Positions 8,682 through 17,472 of a DNA stretch of 64,000 nt are shown piece by piece. The translations under genes were made by a program, and so were the position numbers. The DNA is from DASWOJ01 sp964242415. Lineage in GTDB: Bacteria > Pseudomonadota > Alphaproteobacteria > Acetobacterales > Acetobacteraceae. Under the pieces are notes generated by a model. It had not been told where the DNA came from. It ran no database searches and saw nothing but the letters and a program-made list of their open reading frames with translations. Location of the stretch: assembly GCA_964242415.1 (NCBI GenBank), contig CAXTAT010000008.1:62001-126000 (forward strand). Direction: 5' to 3'. Position 1 is the stretch's first letter. Every line of letters begins with the position of its first letter.

Positions 8682-9464
8682 TCAACCCATGGTCGCGTTG
8701 AACGCCCCGCCATCGAGCAGCAGGTTCTGGCCGACGATGAAGCCGGACTGCGCGGCGCACAGGAACACGCAGGCGTCGCCGAACTCCGCCGGGTCGCCGA
8801 CGCGGTTGGCGGGGGACAGCTTGGCGCGCTCGGCGATCTCGGCCTCGATGGTGCGGCCGGACTTGTCGGCCAGGGCCTGCGTCGTGGTCCGCAGCCGGTC
8901 GGTGAGGAACGGGCCGGGCAGCAGGTTGTTGATGGTGACGTTGTGCCGCGCCACCTGCCGCGCCAGCCCGGCGACGAACCCGGTCAGCCCGGCCCGCGCC
9001 CCGTTGCTCATGCCCAGGGTGGCGATCGGCGACTTCACGCTGCCGGAGGTGATGTTGACGATGCGGCCGAAGCGCCGCTCGATCATGCCGTCCACCACGC
9101 CGCGGATCAGGAAGATCGGCGTCAGCATGTTGGCGTCCAGCGCCTTGATCCAGTCGTCGCGCTCCCAGTTGCGGAAATCACCGGGAGGCGGGCCGCCGGC
9201 GTTGTTCACCAGGATGTCCGGCGCCGGGCAGGCGGCCAGGGCGGCGGCGCGGCCGGCCTCGGTGGTGATGTCGCCGGCGGCCGTGGTGACGGTGGCGCCG
9301 GTCGCCTCGCGGATGGCGGCGGCGGTGTCCTCCAGCGGACCCGCCGAGCGGGCGGTGATGGTGACGGCCACGCCCTCCCGCGCGAGGGCCATGGCGCAGG
9401 CGCGGCCCAGGCCCTTGCTGGCGGCGCAGACCAGGGCGGTGCGCCCGTTCAAGCCCATGTCCAT
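8682..9464 (-). CDS. SDR-family oxidoreductase with atypical active site
   Basis: A 260-residue Rossmann-fold protein. The nucleotide-binding loop is CAASKGLGRA (residues 13-22), NNAG is at 87-90, and the catalytic serine region is NITSGS at 137-142. At the position of the usual YxxxK pair the sequence is MSNGARAGL, so Tyr is replaced by Ser153 and Lys by Arg157. Classical SDR chemistry needs that Tyr-Lys pair, so the protein may have a changed mechanism or a binding role. The C-terminus VGQNLLLDGGAF is standard for the fold. It starts 3 nt after the stop of the upstream thioesterase, so the two are probably co-transcribed. The substrate is unknown. Confidence 0.85.
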   Translation of the reverse strand: MDMGLNGRTALVCAASKGLGRACAMALAREGVAVTITARSAGPLEDTAAAIREATGATVTTAAGDITTEAGRAAALAACPAPDILVNNAGGPPPGDFRNWERDDWIKALDANMLTPIFLIRGVVDGMIERRFGRIVNITSGSVKSPIATLGMSNGARAGLTGFVAGLARQVARHNVTINNLLPGPFLTDRLRTTTQALADKSGRTIEAEIAERAKLSPANRVGDPAEFGDACVFLCAAQSGFIVGQNLLLDGGAFNATMG

Positions 9465-9467
9465 CGG

Positions 9468-9923
9468 CTAACTCTCCACGGCTAACGGTTGCAGGATGCG
9501 GCGCCAGTCGTCTGGCAGCGGCACGGGGCGGCGGGTGGCGGCGTCCACGCAGACATGCACGAGGAAGCCCTCGGCGGCGGCAACCCGGTCGTCGCCGCGG
9601 AAGATGCCGACCTCGTTGCGGACGGACCGCTCGCCCATGCCGGCGATTCGCACCCCCGCGGTGAGGGGGTCGGGGAACGCCACCTCGGAATGAAAGCGGC
9701 AGCCGCCCTCGGCGACCACCATGAAGCGGTCGGCCATGGCTCTGTGCGGGCCGGGCCAGGTCAGGATGCCCCAGCGGACCAGCAGGGTGGTGACGGCGGT
9801 GTCGATCAGGCTGTAGTACACGGCGTTGTTGACGTGGCCGAACACGTCGTTGTCGATCCAGCGCGTCGTGACCGGGACGAAGCTGCGGTAGTCGGCGCGG
9901 GCGCCGGGCGGGGGTCTGCTCAT
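9468..9923 (-). CDS. Acyl-CoA thioesterase, hotdog fold (4HBT)
   Basis: A 151-residue protein with the 4HBT active-site motif RWIDNDVFGHVNNAVYYSL, in which the Asp (DNDVFGHVNN) is the catalytic carboxylate of the 4-hydroxybenzoyl-CoA/YbgC-like thioesterases. These hydrolyse acyl-CoA thioesters in the cytoplasm. ATG 9923 is preferred; a TTG three codons upstream is possible. It is the first gene of a two-gene unit with the SDR protein, which suggests joint action on a CoA-linked compound. The acyl specificity cannot be read. Confidence 0.85.
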   Translation of the reverse strand: MSRPPPGARADYRSFVPVTTRWIDNDVFGHVNNAVYYSLIDTAVTTLLVRWGILTWPGPHRAMADRFMVVAEGGCRFHSEVAFPDPLTAGVRIAGMGERSVRNEVGIFRGDDRVAAAEGFLVHVCVDAATRRPVPLPDDWRRILQPLAVES

Positions 9924-9980
9924 CGGCGCCAATCATGGACAGCCTGGCGGCAGCGCGCTAGATGCCGCGGCGAATGGCTG

Positions 9981-10120
9981 CTCCTTCTCCGGGAGAGGGC
10001 CGGGGTGAGGGGGTCTTGCGGTGCGACCTCCGGCCCGTTGTGGAACGCTTCCTACCATGGAGGGGAACGTGCTTGCCCGCCCCCTCACCCCGGCCCTCTC
10101 CCGGAGGGAGAGGGAGAAGA
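9981..10120. repeat. Palindromic intergenic repeat, family A, inverted pair
   Basis: TCTCCGGGAGAGGGCCGGGG plus TGAGGGGG at 9986-10013 is mirrored by CCCCTCACCCCGGCCCTCTC plus CCGGAGGGAGAGGG at 10081-10114. Each copy is itself a hairpin around CTCCGGGAG or CCCGGAGGG, and the pair forms a larger stem with a ~65-nt loop. The same arrangement recurs at 32695-32851 and 40235-40396. It sits just upstream of copC. Confidence 0.85.
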
Positions 10121-10143
10121 CGCAACCTGCTTGGAGAGTTCTG

Positions 10144-10503
10144 TTGCCCTTTCGCCTGCTGCTCCTTGCCCTGCTGCTGTTCCCCACCATCGCCAACGCG
10201 CACGCCATCCTGCTGGACAGCCAGCCCGCCGTGCGCGGCAATGCGCCGCCGGGGCCATTGCACATCACCCTGCGCTACAACAGCCGCATCGACCACGCCC
10301 GCTCCCGCGTCACCCTGCGCGGCCCGGGTGGCGACACCGTGCTGCCCATCGCCGCGACCGGCCCAGACGACACGCTGGACACCCAGGTCGAGCTGGCCCC
10401 CGGCGACTACACCCTGCGCTGGCAGGTGCTGGCGGTGGACGGCCACATCACCCGTGGCGACGTGCCGTTCAGCGTCCGCTCCCTGCAGGCCCGCGCCCCA
10501 TGA
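10144..10503 (+). CDS. copC: CopC-family periplasmic copper-binding protein
   Basis: A 119-residue secreted protein. A hydrophobic signal peptide is followed by a mature N-terminus HAILLDSQPAVRG, giving the free His1 that CopC proteins use as copper ligand. The other Cu(II) ligands are recognisable in VDGHITRG (Asp and His two apart) near residues 100-105. The start is taken as TTG 10144, 8 nt after GGAG; no ATG gives a sensible signal peptide and the longer frame runs through the upstream repeat. The stop overlaps the copD start (ATGA). CopC hands copper to or from the CopD membrane partner in the periplasm. Confidence 0.82.
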   Translation: MPFRLLLLALLLFPTIANAHAILLDSQPAVRGNAPPGPLHITLRYNSRIDHARSRVTLRGPGGDTVLPIAATGPDDTLDTQVELAPGDYTLRWQVLAVDGHITRGDVPFSVRSLQARAP

Positions 10504-12146
10504 GCCTGCTGGTCGACCTGTTCGGCTACCTGTCGATCATCCTGCACGGCTTGACCATCGTGGCGCAGAGCATGGCGCTGGGCGGCGTGTTGTTCCTGGT
10601 GTTCCTGGCGCGGCCGTTCCAGGCCACGCTGCCGGATGGCGCCATGCTGGCCCGGCGCACCGCCGCCTTTGCCGGATGGAGCGCCCTGGCCCTGGTCGCC
10701 TGCGAGGCGCTGACCGTCGCCATGCAGTCCGCCGTGCTGATGGACACGCTGGACCTGCCGGCGCGGGGCGTGCTGGGCGCGAACTTCGCCGTGGCCGGGC
10801 TGGTGAAGATGGCCGCCGCCCTGGTGCTGGCCGCCTGCCTGCTGGTCCGCAGGCCGGTGCCGGCCGCGCCGCTGCTGGGGCTGGTGGCGGTCACGGTCGC
10901 CGCGGCCACCATGACCACGCACGCCGCCGCCCGCCTGTCCGGGTCGGACGTGCTGCTGGCGGCCAGCGCATTGCACATCCTGGGGGCGGCGATCTGGGTC
11001 GGCGGCATCCCGTTCTTCGTGATGGCGCTGGGACGGCTGCACGACGGGGCGGCGTTCCGCCGGGTCGGCGCACGGTTCTCGCGCATGAGCATGGTCGGCG
11101 TCGGCTGCATCCTGGTCTCGGCGACGGCGTTCAGCGCCTTCTACATCGGGTCCTGGAGCGGGGTGTACGGCACCGCGTACGGCGTGATGGTGACGGCCAA
11201 GGCGGCGATGTTCGGGGCGCTGCTGCTGCTGGGCCTAGGCAACTTCCTGGTGGTGGAGCGGCTGCGCGCCGATCCCGGAACGTCGGTCCTGCGGATGCGG
11301 CGCTTTGCCGAGGTGGAGATCGGCATCGGCTTCAGCATCTTCTTCGCCGCCGCCTCGCTGACCTCGGTGCCGCCTGCGGTGGACCTGTCGCAGGACCGGG
11401 TGGGCTGGTCGGAGATCCGTGAGCGCAACCTGCCGCAGGTGCCCAGCCTCGCGTCCCCCGACCACGATGTCCTGGCGCTGCCGGCGTTGCAGGCGCGGCT
11501 GGACGCCGAGGCCGCGCAGAAGCGCACCGCCGCCCCGCCCGCCTTCGTGCCCGGCTCCGGCGAGCTGCCGGACCGCAACGCCGCCGACATCGCATGGAGC
11601 GAGTACAACCACCATTGGTCCGGCCTGTTCGTCACCGCCATCGGTTTGCTTGGATTGCTGCACCGGGCGGGGGTACGCTGGGCGCGGCATTGGCCGCTGG
11701 CGCTGCTGGGCCTGGCGGTGTTCCTGTTCCTGCGGTCCGATCCCGAGGTGTGGCCGTTGGGCGAGATCGGCTTCTTCGAGTCGTTCCGCGATGTCGAGGT
11801 GCTGCAGCACCGGGTGTTCGTCGTGCTGATCGTGGCGTTCGCAGTGTTTGAGTGGGGCGTGCGCAGCGGACGGCTGCACAGCCCGCGGGCGGCGCTGGTG
11901 TTCCCGCTGATGACCGCGCTGGGTGGGGCGCTGCTGCTGACGCACAGTCACGCCATCGCCAACGTCAAGGACCAGTTGCTGATCGAGCTGTCGCACACGC
12001 CGCTGGCCTTGGCGGGCATTGCCGCCGGGTGGGCGCGGTGGCTGGAACTGCGGGCCGACGGCCGGGTGCAGCGAGTGGCCGGCTGGGTCTGGCCGGTGTG
12101 CTTCATGCTGGTGGGCGCGATCCTGCTGAACTACCGCGAGGCCTGA
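10500..12146 (+). CDS. copD: CopD-family copper-associated membrane protein with extra C-terminal membrane region
   Basis: A 548-residue polytopic inner-membrane protein. The first ~290 residues carry the CopD domain, including HILGAAIWVGGIPFFVMAL, which has the conserved His and Trp-Gly-Gly. A polar stretch (about 300-370, with NHHWSGLF) follows, and then a second membrane region to the C-terminus containing THSHAIANVKDQLLIELSHT, rich in histidines. ATG 10500 overlaps the copC stop (ATGA), so the two are co-translated. The length exceeds the ~300 residues of plain CopD, and the added His-rich half resembles later membrane segments of other copper proteins. Copper import is the inferred role. 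Confidence 0.82.
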   Translation: MSLLVDLFGYLSIILHGLTIVAQSMALGGVLFLVFLARPFQATLPDGAMLARRTAAFAGWSALALVACEALTVAMQSAVLMDTLDLPARGVLGANFAVAGLVKMAAALVLAACLLVRRPVPAAPLLGLVAVTVAAATMTTHAAARLSGSDVLLAASALHILGAAIWVGGIPFFVMALGRLHDGAAFRRVGARFSRMSMVGVGCILVSATAFSAFYIGSWSGVYGTAYGVMVTAKAAMFGALLLLGLGNFLVVERLRADPGTSVLRMRRFAEVEIGIGFSIFFAAASLTSVPPAVDLSQDRVGWSEIRERNLPQVPSLASPDHDVLALPALQARLDAEAAQKRTAAPPAFVPGSGELPDRNAADIAWSEYNHHWSGLFVTAIGLLGLLHRAGVRWARHWPLALLGLAVFLFLRSDPEVWPLGEIGFFESFRDVEVLQHRVFVVLIVAFAVFEWGVRSGRLHSPRAALVFPLMTALGGALLLTHSHAIANVKDQLLIELSHTPLALAGIAAGWARWLELRADGRVQRVAGWVWPVCFMLVGAILLNYREA

Positions 12147-12164
12147 CCCGGGCAGCGGGCCGTT

Positions 12165-12428
12165 TTAACGGGTTGCCTGGCGCACCGCCGTCCGCTGCGG
12201 CCCGTGCTCGGCCGTGCTGCTGCGCCCGTCCAGGAAGCCCGGCCCGGCGACCAACAGCCACATCAGGCCGGCGAAGCCGATGACTGCCATCACGGCGGCG
12301 CACACTTCAATGGTGGTCCGGGTTGCCTGGACGATGGACGCGGGTATTTCAAAGCGCATGGGCGTCTTGAGGACGGTTGAACGCGGGGCCTCGAACTGGG
12401 GCCATTGCGCTGGATGGGAATGGTACAT
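12165..12428 (-). CDS. Hypothetical small single-pass membrane protein
   Basis: An 87-residue protein starting MYHSHPAQWPQFEAP. It has one membrane helix (VCAAVMAVIGFAGLMWLLVA) near residues 42-62 and a basic, polar tail. ATG 12428 has GGAG 9 nt upstream and is preferred over a start 42 nt earlier. It is convergent with copD, 18 nt apart. I do not recognise a family. Confidence 0.55.
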   Translation of the reverse strand: MYHSHPAQWPQFEAPRSTVLKTPMRFEIPASIVQATRTTIEVCAAVMAVIGFAGLMWLLVAGPGFLDGRSSTAEHGPQRTAVRQATR

Positions 12429-12814
12429 ATAGAGAACTCCAGGGCCGAACACGATTGTGAACTTGGACACGCGAGTCTGGTCAAGTCTGGATGTTCGCTA
12501 TTTGTTCGCAAAAGGACGGCGGTGTCAAGCGGCTGAGTCAGTCCTGGAGCGATTGCCTCACCTGCTTCCTCTCCCTTCGGGCGGGGTGATCGCATGTGCC
12601 GTAAAGAGCCGCTGGTTCCCCCTCTCCCGTTTCGGGAGAGGGNNNNNNNNNNNNNNNNNNNNNNNNNNNNNNNNNNNNNNNNNNNNNNNNNNNNNNNNNN
12701 NNNNNNNNNNNNNNNNNNNNNNNNNNNNNNNNNNNNNNNNNNGGGAGAGGGAGAAGGCAGAATTTCCATGGCATTTGCGATTGCCATGGCCGGAGGGGGA
12801 GGGAGGCGGTGATG
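12429..12814. other. Non-coding stretch with family A repeat debris and a 100-N assembly gap
   Basis: There is no supported gene. A repeat module CTTCGGGCGGGGTGATCGCA at about 12570-12595 matches 32650-32680. CTCTCCCGTTTCGGGAGAGG abuts N bases at 12643-12742. GGGAGAGGGAGAAGG resumes after the Ns, so the gap falls inside a family A repeat. CCATGGCA (12766-12773) and TGCCATGG (12782-12789) form an 8-bp hairpin downstream of the histidine kinase stop and may serve as its terminator. The 100 Ns are probably a placeholder, so the true distance is unknown. Confidence 0.8.
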
Positions 12815-14584
12815 TCAGGCGGTTAGCGAGCGCCCCTCCGGCAGTAGGGCCTGCAACTGCGCTGCCAGGTCTGCGCCCCGGACTGGCTTCTGCAGCAACA
12901 GCACGCGGCCGCCCGTGACCCTTGCAACCGCCGTCGCCAGCCCTGGCCCGGCATGGCCCGTCAGCAGCACGGCCGGCAACCCCGGCTGCAGGCGTTGCGC
13001 CTCCTGGATCAAGGTCAGCCCATCCGTGCCCGGCATGGACAGGTCGCTGATGAGCACATCCGCCTGGCCGGCCCGCAAGCGTTCCAACGCCGACGCCGCG
13101 CTCGCATAGCCGTCCACCAGGCAGCCCCGGCCGGACAGCGTCTCGGCGATGACCTCCCGCACCTCGGGATCGTCGTCCACAAGCACGATGCGCGGGACGC
13201 TCCCCAGGGCGACCCCCGCCGCGCTCTCCACCATCGCCGGGGCCACTGGGAACCACAGCCGGGCCGTGGTGCCGCCGCCGGGAGCGCTGACCAGTTGCAG
13301 GGCGCCGCCGGACTGCTCGGCAAAGCCGCGCGCAACCGACAGGCCCAGCCCGGTGCCGCGGCTGCGCGGCTTGGTGGTGAAGAACGGCTCGGTTGCATGC
13401 AGCAGGGTTTCGCCGTCCATGCCCGGCCCGTTGTCGGTCACCTCGATCAGGATGTAGGCGCCAGGGCGCAGGCCCGCCGCCGCGCCGTCCGCCAGGGAGG
13501 CACGAAGGGCAACGCGGTTCTCGCCGGGCCTGGGCAGGCCGTCCTCACCCAGCAGCGCGTCGCGTGCGTTGGTGGCCAGGTTGACCAGCACGGTCTCCAG
13601 TTGCCCCCGGTCGGCCAGCAGCGGCGGCAGGCCGGCGTCGGCGCTGGCCTGGACGGTGATGCTGCTGCCCAGGGTGCGGGCCAGGATCTCTTGCATGTCC
13701 TGCAGCAGCGGCGCGGCCTCGACAGGCCCAGGCTGCAGGGCGTCGCGCCGGGCGAAGCTGAGCAGCCGCCGGGTCACGGAGGCGCCGCGGTCCGCCGCAT
13801 CGACCACCAGCCCGGCCAGGCGCCGCACCGTTTCGGGATCGTGCGGCCGGCGCTGGATCAGCCGGGCACCGCCGGCAATGGCCTGCAGCACGTTGTTGAA
13901 GTCATGCGCGACGCCGCCGGCCAACTGTCCCAGCGCCTCCATCCGCTGCGAGTGGCGTAGGCTCTCCTCCACCCGCGTGCGCTCGGCCACCGTCTCGGCG
14001 ACGCGCTGCTCCAGGGTGGCGTTCATCGCGTGCAGCGCCGCCTCCGCGGCCCGGCGGTGGCTGATGTCCTGCACGGCGGCGATCACGTGCAGCGGGTGCC
14101 CCTCGGGATCGTGCGTGACGGACATATGGCTGATCACCCACACCTCGGTCTCGTCCGAGCGGACAAGGCGCTTCTCGATCACGAATGGCTCGCCGGTGGC
14201 CAGCATGCGGGCGTGGCCGGCCTGATGGCGGCTGTGGTCCTCCGGGTGGATCACGTCCAGCATCTGCTGGGCCTGCAATACGTCAGACCGGCGGCCAACA
14301 AGGGTACGGAAACGCTCGTTGGTCAGCAGGAAGCGCCCGCCCAGGTCGGTTTGGACGATGCCGACGGGGGCCTGGTTCAGCAGCACGTCCAACTGCTCGC
14401 GCGCCTGGTGCAGGGCTTGGGCAGACCGGGCCAGTGCCTGCCGCATCCGTCCGCTGCGGCGCCATGCCACGAGTCCCGCCGGAACCAGCAGGGACAGCAG
14501 GCCCAAGACCCCATCCAGGCGACCTGAACTGTGGTCGGCCGGGTGCCTTGGCGGGGCTTGGGATGGAACGGATTGGGACGTCAT
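12815..14584 (-). CDS. Hybrid sensor histidine kinase (TM-PAS-HisKA-HATPase-REC)
   Basis: A 589-residue protein. One membrane helix lies at about residues 25-42. A PAS domain spans about 62-180 and ends in AAVQDISHRR. HisKA carries the phosphorylated His227 in LAGGVAHDFNNVLQAIAGG. The HATPase has N-box NLATNARDAL, G1 DNGPGM, F-box EPFFTTKPRSRGTGLGLSVA. A receiver domain begins at IVLVDDDPEVREV, with phospho-acceptor Asp514 (VLISDLSMPGTDG) and Lys566. The N-terminal sensory region outside the membrane is minimal, so sensing is probably through PAS. No cognate DNA-binding regulator is adjacent. It ends near the N gap. Confidence 0.92.
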   Translation of the reverse strand: MTSQSVPSQAPPRHPADHSSGRLDGVLGLLSLLVPAGLVAWRRSGRMRQALARSAQALHQAREQLDVLLNQAPVGIVQTDLGGRFLLTNERFRTLVGRRSDVLQAQQMLDVIHPEDHSRHQAGHARMLATGEPFVIEKRLVRSDETEVWVISHMSVTHDPEGHPLHVIAAVQDISHRRAAEAALHAMNATLEQRVAETVAERTRVEESLRHSQRMEALGQLAGGVAHDFNNVLQAIAGGARLIQRRPHDPETVRRLAGLVVDAADRGASVTRRLLSFARRDALQPGPVEAAPLLQDMQEILARTLGSSITVQASADAGLPPLLADRGQLETVLVNLATNARDALLGEDGLPRPGENRVALRASLADGAAAGLRPGAYILIEVTDNGPGMDGETLLHATEPFFTTKPRSRGTGLGLSVARGFAEQSGGALQLVSAPGGGTTARLWFPVAPAMVESAAGVALGSVPRIVLVDDDPEVREVIAETLSGRGCLVDGYASAASALERLRAGQADVLISDLSMPGTDGLTLIQEAQRLQPGLPAVLLTGHAGPGLATAVARVTGGRVLLLQKPVRGADLAAQLQALLPEGRSLTA

Positions 14585-14634
14585 GCCGGTGCAACGCAGG
14601 CTGGAAGGTTGGGCTTCCCAAACTTCCGGTCACG

Positions 14635-17472
14635 TTAAGCTGCGGTCGCCCGGCTGCGGCCCAGCGGCAACGGCTCGGGCGCGCCGTCGTCGGGCAGTTT
14701 CAGGGCAGTGAGCAGGGCTTGCCGCAGGGCCGCCAGCTTGCGCTCGTTCTCCACCTTCAGGCCGAACACGTCCTTGACGTAGAACACATCGACCGCCCGC
14801 ACGCCGTAGGTGGTGACGTGGGCGGAGGCGATCTGCAGCCCCTGGTCGCTGATCGCCGCCGTCACGTCGTGCAGCAGGCCCGGGCGGTCGCGGCCGTTCA
14901 CCTCCAGCACGGTGTGGGTGTTGCTGGCGCGGTTGTCGATCACCACGCGGGGCGGGACGTGGATGGCGCGCATCCGCCGCCCGATCATGTTGCGCGACGC
15001 CCGGCTGATCTCCCCGGCCAGGCCGAGGCGTCCCGACAGCGCCTGCTCGATCAGCACATGCAGCCGGGCCAGGCGGTGCGGCGCGTCGAAGGTGCCGCCG
15101 GCCGCATCCTGTATCCAGAAGGTGTCCAGTGCGCTGCCATTGGTCAGGGTGTGGATGCGCGCGTCCACGATGCTGGCGCCCGCCACGGCGAGCGCCCCGG
15201 CGATGCGGCTGAACAGGCCGGCGTGGTCGGCGGTATAGACCGTCACCTCGGTCACCGCGCGCGCCGGCAGCGGCTGGGTATCGACGGTCAGCGGGGCGTG
15301 CCGCGCCTCGGCCTCGCGGATCAGCCGGGCATGGCGGGCATGGGTCTCGGGGTCGAAGCTGAGCCAGTAGCCGGGGTAGCCCAGGCCCAGGTAGAAGGCG
15401 CGGTCGGCCTCGGGCCAGTCGGTCAGGTACTCGGCGGCGGCGTCCTTGGCGCGGGCCACGCGCACGTCGCGCTCGGTGGTGGCGAGGCCGCCGGCCAGCA
15501 CGTCGGCGACACGGGAATAAAGCTCCCGCAGCAGGGTCGCCTTCCAGCCGTTCCACACCCTGGCGCTGACGGCGCGCATGTCGGCGACGGTCAGCACCAG
15601 CAGCAGCTTGAGGCGTTCCGGCGACTGGATGGTGTCGGCCAGGTCGAGGATGGTCTTGGGGTCGTCGATGTCGCGCTTGAACGCGGTCTGGCTGAGCAGC
15701 AGGTGGTGCAGCACCAGCCAGCTCACCGTCTCCGTCTCCTCGATGGACAGGCCGATGGTGGGGCCGATCTCCAAGGCCAGCTCGGCGCCCAGCTCGGAGT
15801 GGTCGCCGCCGCGGCCCTTGGCGATGTCGTGCAGCAGGGTCGCGGCATACAGCGCCCGGCGGGATTGCAGGTCCTCGACCAGCCCGGAGGCGATGGGCGC
15901 CACGTCCGTCAACTCGCTGCGCTCCAGGGCGTTCAGCACGCGGATCGCCTCGATGGTGTGTTCGTCCACGGTGAACACATGGTAGGTGTCGAACTGCATC
16001 TGCCCGACGACGCGCGCCCAGTCGGGGATGTAGCGGCCCAGGAACCCGGTCTCGTTCAGCACCGCGATCCACTTGGCGCCCATGGCCCGGCTGTGCTCGC
16101 CGTCGCGTCCGCCCAGCAGGTCGAGGAAGATTTCGCCCACCTCCGGATTGCCGCGCAGGGCGATGCCGCCGCGCTCGTGCCGGATCAGCGCGCGGATCGC
16201 CAGGGGGTGCAGCTCCAGCCCGCGGTCGCGCGCCACCTGCAGGATGCGGAGCATGGCCATCGGATACCGGCCGAAGTCATGGCCCAGCGCGCTGAGCAGC
16301 TTGCCATCGGCGAGGACGAACCCCTCGGCCAGCAGCGCCGCGTCGTCGTCATGGGCGACCAGGGCAGGCGGCCCCAGGGCGGCGCGCACGATGGCCGGCT
16401 CCAGCACGGCGGTGACCCGGGTGATCTCGCGCGCGGTCAGGAAGTAGTGGCGCATGAACCGCTCGACGCCGTCCTGCCGGCCGTGCCGGGTGTAGCCCAT
16501 GCGGGCGCCGACGACGGGCTGCAGGTCGAAGGTCAGGCGGTCCTCGGCGCGGCCGGCGACGTAGTGCAGGTGGAAGCGCACGGTCCACAAGAAGTCCCAG
16601 CTCCGGCGGGCGTGCTTGGCCTCGGCGTCGGTCAGGATGCCGCCGCCGGGGCTTTCGGGGCCGACCAGCTCGCCCATCACCTGGGTGCCGAAGACGTAGC
16701 GGGTCATCCAGTACAGGGTTTGCAGGTCGCGCAGGCCGCCGCGCCCCTCCTTGATGTTAGGCTCCACCAGGAAGGGGGACTCGCCGTAGCGGTGGTGGCG
16801 GGCGTCGCGCTCGGCCTGCTTGGCGATGATGAAGTTGCCGGCCCCGGCCTCGGCGCAGAAGGCCAGGAACCGCACCTGGAAGCCCTCGAACAGCGCCGGG
16901 TCGCCGGCGAGCAGGCGGGCGTCGATCATGCTGGTCCGCACCGTCAGGTCGCGCCCGGCCTCGGCGATGCACTCCTCGACCGAGCGCGTCGCGTGGCCGA
17001 CCTTCAGGCCCAGGTCCCACAGGAAGTACAGCATGAACTCGACCGTCGCGAAGCTGCGCGGACCCGGCGTGCTGCCGGTGATGAACAGCAGGTCGATGTC
17101 GCTGAACGGCGCCAGCACCCCACGGCCATAGCCGCCGGTGGCCGCGACCGACATGACCTCGTCCGGCTCACCCTCCCCCGCTGTCCCAGCCGGGCTCATC
17201 CCAGCCACATGGGCGCGGGCATAGGTGAACAGCGAGAGGATGACCCCATCGGTCAGCCGGCCCAGCAGGCGCCCGGCCTGCAGGCCGCTCATGCCGCCCT
17301 TCTCGAAGCCATGCTGCACGTGGTGCTGCACGCGCGTGAGATACCGGCGGAATGCGCCCAGCACCGCCTCCCGCGGGGCAGCCTGCCCGGCATCGGCCAG
17401 GGTATCCAGCGCCGAGGCTAGGATGGCGGCGGCGTCATCGGGTTGGTCGGGCAGGGGGAGCGGGCTGGACAT
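14635..17472 (-). CDS. glnD: Bifunctional PII uridylyltransferase/uridylyl-removing enzyme
   Basis: A 945-residue cytoplasmic sensor of glutamine. The nucleotidyltransferase motif is GGYGRGVLAPFSDIDLLF at about residues 113-130. The HD domain motif is LLHDIAKGRGGDHSELGA, which performs deuridylylation. Two C-terminal ACT domains start at VTVYTADHAGLFSRIAGALA and VLEVNGRDRPGLLHDVTAAI and bind glutamine. Its ATG overlaps the mutS stop (TAATG on the minus strand), so translation is probably coupled. GlnD controls PII proteins and through them GlnE, which lies at 33322-36282 in this window. All catalytic motifs look intact. Confidence 0.97.
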   Translation of the reverse strand: MSSPLPLPDQPDDAAAILASALDTLADAGQAAPREAVLGAFRRYLTRVQHHVQHGFEKGGMSGLQAGRLLGRLTDGVILSLFTYARAHVAGMSPAGTAGEGEPDEVMSVAATGGYGRGVLAPFSDIDLLFITGSTPGPRSFATVEFMLYFLWDLGLKVGHATRSVEECIAEAGRDLTVRTSMIDARLLAGDPALFEGFQVRFLAFCAEAGAGNFIIAKQAERDARHHRYGESPFLVEPNIKEGRGGLRDLQTLYWMTRYVFGTQVMGELVGPESPGGGILTDAEAKHARRSWDFLWTVRFHLHYVAGRAEDRLTFDLQPVVGARMGYTRHGRQDGVERFMRHYFLTAREITRVTAVLEPAIVRAALGPPALVAHDDDAALLAEGFVLADGKLLSALGHDFGRYPMAMLRILQVARDRGLELHPLAIRALIRHERGGIALRGNPEVGEIFLDLLGGRDGEHSRAMGAKWIAVLNETGFLGRYIPDWARVVGQMQFDTYHVFTVDEHTIEAIRVLNALERSELTDVAPIASGLVEDLQSRRALYAATLLHDIAKGRGGDHSELGAELALEIGPTIGLSIEETETVSWLVLHHLLLSQTAFKRDIDDPKTILDLADTIQSPERLKLLLVLTVADMRAVSARVWNGWKATLLRELYSRVADVLAGGLATTERDVRVARAKDAAAEYLTDWPEADRAFYLGLGYPGYWLSFDPETHARHARLIREAEARHAPLTVDTQPLPARAVTEVTVYTADHAGLFSRIAGALAVAGASIVDARIHTLTNGSALDTFWIQDAAGGTFDAPHRLARLHVLIEQALSGRLGLAGEISRASRNMIGRRMRAIHVPPRVVIDNRASNTHTVLEVNGRDRPGLLHDVTAAISDQGLQIASAHVTTYGVRAVDVFYVKDVFGLKVENERKLAALRQALLTALKLPDDGAPEPLPLGRSRATAA

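Noticed and set aside
14185..17421. 1078-residue plus-strand ORF opposite glnD
   Set aside because: It is a GC-driven antisense shadow with low-complexity His/Gln/Arg-rich sequence; glnD on the other strand has all catalytic motifs.
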